NCBI GenBank assembly: GCA_036746235.1
Contig: DAIOEN010000123.1
Span: 1-21,524, forward strand
Length of the DNA stretch: 21,524 nt
Source: CALARM01 sp036746235
GTDB lineage: Bacteria; Vulcanimicrobiota; SpSt-956; JAKJGF01
Direction: 5' to 3'
Positions 1 to 6,367 of this stretch are shown here, piece by piece. Positions within the stretch are counted from its first letter, which is position 1; each line of letters opens with the position of its first letter. A model generated the notes under the pieces. That model saw only the letters and a program-made list of their open reading frames with translations. It did not search any database and had not been told where the DNA came from. Position numbers and translations under genes: made by a program.

Positions 1-81
1 AAGAACTGGAGATAGAGCTAAAACTGATCTTTGCATGAAGATTTATCGGATTATAGTCGAATGCCATTTTCATATAAAAGC

Positions 82-110
82 TTGACATAGAAAAGACAGG
101 AATGTAAAAT
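82..110 (+). promoter_or_regulatory. sigma70-type promoter of the superoxide reductase gene
   Basis: A perfect -35 hexamer TTGACA (82-87) is followed after exactly 17 bases by TAAAAT (105-110), one mismatch from the -10 consensus. Transcription would begin near 117, leaving a leader of about 30 bases before the ATG at 148. I see no operator-like inverted repeat, so how it is regulated is not visible. This is the best-matching promoter in the window. Confidence 0.8.
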
Positions 111-147
111 TTAAACTACAACATTTTAAATGGGAGGCGTTATAAAT

Positions 148-492
148 ATGAAATTCGGAGAATTAATTAAAGGTGCAGACAAAGAAGGAAAAGAAAAGCA
201 TGTTCCCTTTATTGAAGTAAAACACTGTGCCGGCTGTAATGAGACAGAAATAACTGTTATTGTCGGGAAAGAAGTAAAACATCCCAATACGGTGGAACAT
301 CATATTGCATGGATTCAGCTTTATGGAGTGAAAGAAAATGGTCAGTTAATTCATCTCATGAGTGCAGACCTTGCTCCTGTCGTATCGGAACCATGTGCCC
401 ATATATGTATAAAAAAGGATCAGTTCAAGAGCCTTATTGCACTTGAATACTGTAACCTTCATGGAGTATGGGAAAATACTGTAGATTTATAA
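148..492 (+). CDS. superoxide reductase (neelaredoxin / class II desulfoferrodoxin type)
   Basis: This cytoplasmic non-haem iron enzyme reduces superoxide to hydrogen peroxide without making oxygen, a typical defence of anaerobes. The 114-residue protein has all the hallmarks of the family: E16-K17-H18 near the N-terminus, H45 and H51 in HPNTVEHH, and C102-x2-H105 in CNLHG. These correspond to the four histidines and one cysteine that hold the active-site iron, with E16-K17 beside it. There is no N-terminal desulforedoxin domain. I chose the ATG at 148 because GGGAGG (132-137) lies just upstream of it; an in-frame ATG at 130 has no ribosome site and would add six residues. Unusual are four further cysteines, C27-x2-C30 and C83-x3-C87, not needed for the standard centre. 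It is the only gene on the plus strand, with its own promoter, and converges on the neighbouring minus-strand operon. Family assignment is secure. Confidence 0.93.
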   Translation: MKFGELIKGADKEGKEKHVPFIEVKHCAGCNETEITVIVGKEVKHPNTVEHHIAWIQLYGVKENGQLIHLMSADLAPVVSEPCAHICIKKDQFKSLIALEYCNLHGVWENTVDL

Positions 493-534
493 ACTGCCCT
501 GTGGCACGGTCACAGTGAAATTGTTTCGAAGACT

Positions 535-585
535 CCGAAGAATACTCCTTCCAGGCCTCCCGGCTATAGAGGGATTATTCTTCGG
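535..585. terminator. bidirectional hairpin terminator between convergent genes
   Basis: CCGAAGAATACTCC (535-548) pairs with GGATTATTCTTCGG (572-585): a 14-bp stem with one mismatch and a 23-base loop. It sits in the 109-base gap between two converging stop codons. On the plus side it is followed by TCTTT and later an AATTTTTT stretch; on the minus side there is no clean T-run. It is therefore best as a terminator for the plus-strand gene and possible for the minus-strand operon. Confidence 0.6.
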
Positions 586-601
586 TCTTTCAGGATTATA
601 A

Positions 602-3418
602 TTAATTTTTTCCGTCTTTATCGACTTCCCTGATCTTTGTAAGGATATTATCGGCTTTAATAGTCATTCCCTGGCTTTTATAAAGTTCTGATAGTTCAAA
701 ATAACTCTGATAATTTGAAGGATATTTTGAAATCAATTTCAATAATTCTTCTTCTGCTATAAGTATTTTATTCATTTTTATCTGTCTTTTAACTTTTACC
801 ATGTTCAAAGCATAATTTTCAGGTCCTTTTTCAAGAAGATGATTTAACAGGACATCTGCAAATTCAGGTATTGTTGAATAATAAAAATCAAAAAGTTTTA
901 TAGAAAAATTATAGGTCAGATCCTTAACAGTTTTTTTATCTTTAAGAGGAGGTATTATAGATTTTTTATATTGATAAATATATTTCATATTAATCTTATC
1001 TACGGTATCAAGATATAAACTCTTCGGAGCAGAAAATTCCAGTAAAGGAAGGTCATCTGTATTTAAAATACCTTTCTTTAGAGGAAGTTCACCCTGTTTC
1101 ATTACATAGTAAATAAACAAAACATCAGGAGTGTCTATTCCGACTGAATTAAGAGAGTTATATATGTTTTCATTATTATAGTAGTAATTGCAGAAACGTT
1201 CGTAATCAAAAAGAAGTTCTTTTTCCGAACCGAGAAGGATAAAATCTCCATAACTTCCTATCCATACAACCCCTTCAGGATATACAGAATAAAAAGTTCT
1301 CAAAATCATTTCAATATCCTTATAATCCATGGAATAAAATTGAAACCACTGGCAGAATATACCGTCTTTAGCAAGTTTTTCTCTGGAAATTTCATAAAAT
1401 TCTTTAGTAAAGAGATTTCCCACACCTGCAATCCATGGATTTGACGGTTCAGAAATAATAATATCATATTTTTTTCTGGAAGCTAAAAGAAGGTTTCTTC
1501 CATCACCAACTTTCATGTTAAATCTCGGATTGGATAGAATTTTATCCGTATAAAGGTCAAAATAACGATTTGCTTCAACTACAGCAGGTTCTATCTCCCC
1601 GCATGTAACTGATTTTATCTGAGGAACATCCAGGACAGCCTTTGCTGTTATTCCACTTCCGAGACCAATAATAAAGACATCTTCAGGATGGTTATGATAA
1701 AAAACAGGCAAATATCCTGAAATCAATTGAGTTCCAAAATCACTGCCAGTAGAAGCATCTGTTTTTCCGTTTACTCTTAAGAATAACCTTCCCTTCGTAC
1801 TATAAACAGCTACAGTTGAGCTTATACCATCTTTATGAAATAAAATATGTCCGGAACTGAACTTATTAAAATATTCATCCCATCCGAGTTTCTTTTCTTC
1901 ATATTTTTTTTTATAATCATTCATATGCTGTTCTGAATATATGGCAGAACCGCTGTTCATTATGGCAGGATTCCATGAAGGAACATAAAAAGAGATAAAC
2001 ATAATAATTATTACATAAGCTATAATTATTTTTTTATGTTTTTTCTCTTTGACATATGTATAGAGTATTAAAAATCCGGCCAGTAAATTAATTATAACTG
2101 CAATCTGAAGGGAAATCTGTATACCCAGAAAAGGAATAAAAACAAAACCTGTAAGAAAAGAGCCGAGAATACATCCGGATGTATTTACCGCATAGATATC
2201 GCCGATATTTTTACCTATTTCTTTAATATTCCGTGTATAAATCTGTCCTGCCAGAGGTAAAACAATACCCATAAGAGTCGCAGGTATTATCATAACAGAA
2301 AAACAGACAATAAAATTAGCCAGTAAAATTATATGATAGGGCAAATGTTTAATTATGGAAAATAACTCTATAACATATAATGGTATTCTTCCGAGCAGAA
2401 ATATTGTTAAAAGAGATGTAATGGAAATAAAAATCTGAATCCATCCAAAGGTTCCATAATTAAAGGTTATATGTTTAGAAAGATAACTGTGGAGAATACT
2501 GCCTGCAGTAATACCGAAGAGAAAAGTGGCAATCATAGTGGAAAAAGCATAGGTAGAACTGCCGAGAGAAAGAGCAAGAACCCTTGTCCATGCCAGTTCA
2601 TAAATCATAGAAGAAAAACCTGTAAAAGCAAATATTATAAAAATCATCTTTGACTGAAAAAACAGGTTCTCTTCTTTTTTTTCCGATGTTTCCGGTCTAT
2701 CGTCTTGTTCTACCGATGAAGAAGTGAATATATTCTGAGGATTTTTGTTCAGATAATATACGAAAGCTCCGATAAATATATTTATAATTGCTGTAAATCC
2801 GAGGGTCGCAGTAATACCGCAGGCAGGGATTAAATAAAATCCGGCTATGATAATGCCGAAAAATGCTCCAAAAGTATTTATAGAATAAAGAAATCCAAGT
2901 TTTTCTCTTAAATCTTTAGAGTTTTTTATTAAAAACTTTGATAATAAAGGAAACGTCCCTCCCATAAAAATAGTGGGAAGAAGTAAAACCATGATACACA
3001 GGATAAATCTCAGAATAGTTGCAGAGTAAAAATTTAAATCTGAAAACCTCAAATAGATAAATTCCACGATTTTAAAAAGTGATGGTGTAAACAGACAGTA
3101 AATACCTGTGAGAAATTCAAGAAAACCATACATGAAAAAATACGGAGAAACACCGAATTTTCCCATAACTGTTTTTAACGTGCCATCACTTTCCGACCAT
3201 CTTCCCAGTAAGTAACTTCCAAGGGCAAGACCTGCCATAAAAGCAGTAATAACAGTACTTATGGCAAAAGTAGTATGACCGAAAATAAGACTTAACATTC
3301 TGCTCCACAGAATCTGATATATGAGTCCACACATACCTGATAGAAAAAAACAGAGAGAAAGAATATTTCTTTTATCGATTTTTTTTACCATTTGAATAGA
3401 GGATTCAGTGTTATTCAT
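602..3418 (-). CDS. polytopic membrane protein with spermidine-synthase-like (SAM-fold) domain and C-terminal helical repeats
   Basis: This 938-residue protein has three parts. Residues 20-480 are membrane helices built as two homologous halves: segment 30-72 (GLIYQILWSRML) recurs at 269-311 (SMIYELAWTRVL). Residues about 530-790 form an aminopropyltransferase-like Rossmann domain with the SAM-type loop GLGSG (585-589), acidic residue E608 or E610 after strand 2, and GDGR at 638-641. Residues about 850-938 look like TPR helices. This matches the 'fused MFS/spermidine synthase' family, whose substrate is unknown. In true spermidine synthases a catalytic Asp sits in a D-S-S-D-P-type loop; here the loop reads SEPSNPW (656-662), so polyamine synthesis is unlikely. 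It lies 32 bases after the PilV-like gene and is probably the last gene of module 1. The start ATG lacks a good ribosome site; M10 (ATG at 3391) is the alternative. Fold assignment is firm, function is not. Confidence 0.85.
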   Translation of the reverse strand: MNNTESSIQMVKKIDKRNILSLCFFLSGMCGLIYQILWSRMLSLIFGHTTFAISTVITAFMAGLALGSYLLGRWSESDGTLKTVMGKFGVSPYFFMYGFLEFLTGIYCLFTPSLFKIVEFIYLRFSDLNFYSATILRFILCIMVLLLPTIFMGGTFPLLSKFLIKNSKDLREKLGFLYSINTFGAFFGIIIAGFYLIPACGITATLGFTAIINIFIGAFVYYLNKNPQNIFTSSSVEQDDRPETSEKKEENLFFQSKMIFIIFAFTGFSSMIYELAWTRVLALSLGSSTYAFSTMIATFLFGITAGSILHSYLSKHITFNYGTFGWIQIFISITSLLTIFLLGRIPLYVIELFSIIKHLPYHIILLANFIVCFSVMIIPATLMGIVLPLAGQIYTRNIKEIGKNIGDIYAVNTSGCILGSFLTGFVFIPFLGIQISLQIAVIINLLAGFLILYTYVKEKKHKKIIIAYVIIIMFISFYVPSWNPAIMNSGSAIYSEQHMNDYKKKYEEKKLGWDEYFNKFSSGHILFHKDGISSTVAVYSTKGRLFLRVNGKTDASTGSDFGTQLISGYLPVFYHNHPEDVFIIGLGSGITAKAVLDVPQIKSVTCGEIEPAVVEANRYFDLYTDKILSNPRFNMKVGDGRNLLLASRKKYDIIISEPSNPWIAGVGNLFTKEFYEISREKLAKDGIFCQWFQFYSMDYKDIEMILRTFYSVYPEGVVWIGSYGDFILLGSEKELLFDYERFCNYYYNNENIYNSLNSVGIDTPDVLFIYYVMKQGELPLKKGILNTDDLPLLEFSAPKSLYLDTVDKINMKYIYQYKKSIIPPLKDKKTVKDLTYNFSIKLFDFYYSTIPEFADVLLNHLLEKGPENYALNMVKVKRQIKMNKILIAEEELLKLISKYPSNYQSYFELSELYKSQGMTIKADNILTKIREVDKDGKN

Positions 3419-3450
3419 AATATAAAGTTTTCAGAGGAAACAAATATCCT

Positions 3451-3870
3451 TTAAATTGAATTTATAAAAATAGTCTCCATCTTTACATAAGCAGCCTTTT
3501 TTTTATGTGTATAGTCTCTATTTGACACTTCCACTGTTACCTGTTTATAAGGTTCAGTCAGGCTATTAAACGTATATGTGCCTACATTAACCTTTACCAC
3601 TACATGAAAACCATCTATTATACTATTTGCATCGCTGATACTGGCATAATCCATAGTTTTATAGTTTTCAATAGTTCTATGGGCTATTATATTGGCCTGA
3701 TTATAATTTGTACTTTTCTGAAGTGCTTCAAGGCCGCCTGTCATGGTTCCTATCATAGTGACAAGAACAACAGCCAGAAAAGCCGAAGCTACCATTACCT
3801 CTGCAAGAGACATAGCACCTTTTCCATGATAACATTTAAAATTCATGCCATGAAGCAATGGTAAATCCAT
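3451..3870 (-). CDS. prepilin-like protein, PilV/GspI type (module 1)
   Basis: A 139-residue pseudopilin with a type III (prepilin peptidase) signal: a short basic leader, then MSLAE followed by a hydrophobic helix of about 20 residues that includes AFLAVVLVTMIG. The Glu at mature position 5 fits, but the residue before the cut would be Ala (GA|MSLAE) rather than Gly, which the peptidase tolerates less well. The conserved stretch GGLEALQKSTNYNQAN and the later beta strands match the module 2 paralogue (15687-16109). It is probably a minor, tip-located pseudopilin. I chose the ATG at 3870 because GGAGGAGG (3879-3886) lies 8 bases upstream; that ribosome site lies inside the preceding gene, giving a 35-base overlap. 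An ATG at 3846 is possible but has no ribosome site; one at 3888 would start inside it. Confidence 0.82.
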   Translation of the reverse strand: MDLPLLHGMNFKCYHGKGAMSLAEVMVASAFLAVVLVTMIGTMTGGLEALQKSTNYNQANIIAHRTIENYKTMDYASISDANSIIDGFHVVVKVNVGTYTFNSLTEPYKQVTVEVSNRDYTHKKKAAYVKMETIFINSI

Positions 3871-5500
3871 TGGCAGAACCTCCTCCATAGGTAAACATAC
3901 TCAATATGGTATCATCAAATATAATTTTTACTTCATCGGCATTTTGCACAGACAGTTTACCCGGATCATAAATATAATCAGGGTCAGTATACTCTTTACC
4001 TGCCGCTATTAAAGCCCCCTGAATAGTTAAATTTTTACCGTCAACCCTGGAATAAAAATCTCCTTTTGTATAAACGAGACCGCTGAAAGCAGCATTTTCT
4101 TTTATATCAAGATTTATATCTCCATCGGAAAGAAGGGCTACCTGTTCCGGAGAATAACCTGCCGCTATAGTTTTACCTTCAAAAGAGATTACTCCTCTGG
4201 AATAGAAATTACCGCGGCCTTTTATTACATCTTTCGTATCATCATTTATTACTTTCATATTGCCATATTTATAAGGAGCACCTGTATCAGGTGTAATATC
4301 AGTATAATCTCTCGTTCCATTACCCGGAGTATATAGGGTATACCCTTCTACTACAGCACCTTTTCCTTTACCGATAGTTATATCCATATCAAGTGTTACA
4401 TTATGAATTGTAATATTGCCTGTTTTTCCGGCTACAGGGTTATTCGCATCATAATCTACCTGGAAATTATCTGCAAATTGAATAGTAGGCCCGGTAAATG
4501 TCAAACCACTTATACCATGAATATTATTATTTTTAGCAAAACTGATGGAACTTGAAAGGACAGAAGCAGGAGAGGCATCATCTACATCAGAATAATAAAT
4601 AGTCTTGCCGTCACTGGAAACTACATATGTTCCTGAAGGGATTTTACTGGTTGAAAAACTAATATTATCAACCAGGTCCTGCATGTCAACATCAGGAATA
4701 GTCTTTGTTGAGCCGGTAAAATAAGGACTTGACGTCTGATTGGTGCCGGCAACTTTAATATTCCCCTGGGCACTGACCGAGCCTCCGTCTAAAACCTTAC
4801 ATTTCGTAGAATCGGTAACTCCTATGTTTATTGCATCACCTGTTCCTTCATTTGAATGAAAAGAAGGTTTTGCATTGAGTGACGACAGGCTGAAATCATT
4901 AATACCTGTAAATACAGCAGTACCTCTGGAACCGGTTGTAGTTTTTCCTGAAAGTGTTTTCTTTACCAGCACTTCTATATGTTTGACTGTATTACCTACT
5001 GCTGCAGTAACAACAATACTTGCAGTGCCGTTTGGAATATTCCTTCCCCTCCATCCTACAGTAGAAGAAGGGGGATTATTTATAGGATCAAGATTATTGA
5101 CGGAAATATATTTCGTTCCATTAAAAGCGGCGTCATTTGGCTCAAAACTTATATAATAAAAACCTTTATTTCCATAGCTCAAACCGGACTGACTGTCTGC
5201 ACTGACAGGCAGATTACTTTCACTAATATTTGCAAGATCCACTCTCTGGTTTTTTAATCTAATTAAAAGTTTCTCATTAGCCGTTCCCCAGGAAGGCTTC
5301 AATTTAATTTTCATAAGAGCCTCATTGATAGCAGCTTCAGCCAGAGGTACTATAGTGCTTCTTTCTACATCTGCAGTTGAACGATAAAGAGTATCTGATG
5401 TAAGAGAAATAAGAGCTAACATAAGTATAAGCAGAAGTCCTGTCATAATAAGGACTGTCACCATAGCAAAACCTGATTTTTGTCTTTTTAATAGTTTCAT
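3836..5500 (-). CDS. PilX/GspK-like pilus assembly protein (module 1)
   Basis: A 554-residue protein with a prepilin-type N-terminus: basic leader, SG|FAMVTVL, then a hydrophobic helix to about residue 32. It lacks Glu at mature position 5, a feature shared with GspK, the protein that caps the pseudopilus tip. The rest is a large beta-rich, Gly/Asn/Thr-rich region expected outside the cell. Its final residues, SWHEF, are identical to those of the module 2 paralogue. The first 75 residues (including STADVER and INEA) and the C-terminal third also align with that copy, while the middle differs. The ATG follows a near-perfect AAGGAGGT (5507-5514) at 6-base spacing. It lies 29 bases after the PilW-like gene, and its last codons overlap the next gene. 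I infer a role as a tip adhesin or tip cap; the ligand is unknown. Confidence 0.8.
   Translation of the reverse strand: MKLLKRQKSGFAMVTVLIMTGLLLILMLALISLTSDTLYRSTADVERSTIVPLAEAAINEALMKIKLKPSWGTANEKLLIRLKNQRVDLANISESNLPVSADSQSGLSYGNKGFYYISFEPNDAAFNGTKYISVNNLDPINNPPSSTVGWRGRNIPNGTASIVVTAAVGNTVKHIEVLVKKTLSGKTTTGSRGTAVFTGINDFSLSSLNAKPSFHSNEGTGDAINIGVTDSTKCKVLDGGSVSAQGNIKVAGTNQTSSPYFTGSTKTIPDVDMQDLVDNISFSTSKIPSGTYVVSSDGKTIYYSDVDDASPASVLSSSISFAKNNNIHGISGLTFTGPTIQFADNFQVDYDANNPVAGKTGNITIHNVTLDMDITIGKGKGAVVEGYTLYTPGNGTRDYTDITPDTGAPYKYGNMKVINDDTKDVIKGRGNFYSRGVISFEGKTIAAGYSPEQVALLSDGDINLDIKENAAFSGLVYTKGDFYSRVDGKNLTIQGALIAAGKEYTDPDYIYDPGKLSVQNADEVKIIFDDTILSMFTYGGGSANGFTIASWHEF
3879..3886 (-). promoter_or_regulatory. 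ribosome site embedded in the preceding coding sequence
   Basis: GGAGGAGG on the minus strand lies 8 bases before the ATG at 3870. In the PilX-like frame the same bases fall in three Gly codons of YGGGSANG. It decides the start of the module 1 PilV-like gene and implies translation coupled to that of the PilX-like gene. Confidence 0.6.
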
Positions 5501-5529
5501 ATAATTACCTCCTTCATAAAGGCAGAAAA

Positions 5530-6267
5530 TTAATTGCTGTTTCTTAATATTACAACACCTGTAAATTCAAATTTTTCAGGACTCGCAGGACTTGACGATC
5601 TTTCTGGATCTACAGGTTTACCTGTATGGACACTTATCTCAATTCTTTTTGTAGCAGAAGTAGACGTAAAATTCAGGGCTGTTATATTTCTGGTTATAAC
5701 ATTTTCACTACTCACATAAGGTGAGCCGGTACCATTATTATCTATGTAATCATTTGTAACATGAATCTGTGTAAGAGGAGTGGCGTCCAGAGGCGGATAT
5801 GGTAATTCATATAAAGGTCTTGCAGTACGGTTTGTAACACTCAGAGTGTTAATAGAAACTTCTTTTCTGCACAATTTATAATAATCTGATGGCTCCACCC
5901 TGTCATCATCACGAAGATAAAATATTATATACTTGTTCCATAACATCTTTGCCGTACCATCATCATAGTCACTTAAACCGCTGGAAGCATTACAGGAAGA
6001 AAGGAAGGAAATAGACTGATTGGCAGTAGATAAAGGGTACGTCTGTATATCTATACTTTTAATAGCACTGGCCCTTATCTCTCTTTCTATTCTGATAAGG
6101 GTTATCTGGGCGCTATCTTTAACTTCAACTTTCTGCCTTACTTTCAGCCAGCTCTTTGTGGAAATAACATATATGTAAAAGAGAGCAGTCATTAAAATTA
6201 AAAAAATACTGATAGATATCATAATTTCAATTAATGTTAAACCTGAGCAAAATTTAATATTTTTCAA
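5530..6267 (-). CDS. prepilin-like protein, PilW/GspJ type (module 1)
   Basis: A 245-residue pseudopilin. The leader ends SG|LTLIE, with Glu at mature position 5, and a hydrophobic helix follows (IMISISIFLILMTALFYIYV). The later part is beta-rich and aligns along its whole length with the module 2 copy at 17997-18734, also 245 residues; shared blocks include TKSWLK/TSWLK, DSAQ/ESAQ, SISFLS/AISFLS, DYYKL, SRNIT/TRNIT and SPEK. Size and position fit GspJ/PilW minor pilins. The start is TTG, preceded by GAGGAG at 9 bases; no better ATG exists at the N-terminus. A promoter lies in the 100-base gap upstream, so the pseudopilins can be expressed separately from the kinase. Confidence 0.85.
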   Translation of the reverse strand: MKNIKFCSGLTLIEIMISISIFLILMTALFYIYVISTKSWLKVRQKVEVKDSAQITLIRIEREIRASAIKSIDIQTYPLSTANQSISFLSSCNASSGLSDYDDGTAKMLWNKYIIFYLRDDDRVEPSDYYKLCRKEVSINTLSVTNRTARPLYELPYPPLDATPLTQIHVTNDYIDNNGTGSPYVSSENVITRNITALNFTSTSATKRIEISVHTGKPVDPERSSSPASPEKFEFTGVVILRNSN

Positions 6268-6293
6268 CTTCTTAAACTCCTCGATAATATTCT

Positions 6294-6328
6294 ATTATAA
6301 TTGTAACATAATTCAATTTAATTGTAAA
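6294..6328 (-). promoter_or_regulatory. promoter between the module 1 kinase and pseudopilin genes
   Basis: On the minus strand TTTACA (6328-6323) is followed after 17 bases by TACAAT (6305-6300), preceded by TG one base away, as in an extended -10. A second box TATAAT (6299-6294) abuts it. It lies in the 100-base gap between the kinase stop and the PilW-like start, and matches in position the promoter at 18844-18816 in module 2. Confidence 0.6.
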
Positions 6329-6367
6329 TAAAAACATAACATGCCAGATGTTCGATAAAACGTCTTT

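Noticed and set aside
1..81. Possible tail of an upstream plus-strand gene (frames open to stops at 36-38 and 82-84)
   Set aside because: Too short to recognise; either frame could be open by chance and no family motif is visible.
130..147. Six-residue longer start for the superoxide reductase
   Set aside because: The GGGAGG ribosome site lies within this stretch and serves the ATG at 148.
602..3418. Calling this gene a spermidine synthase (speE)
   Set aside because: The catalytic Asp loop is replaced by SEPSNPW, and the protein is mostly membrane helices.
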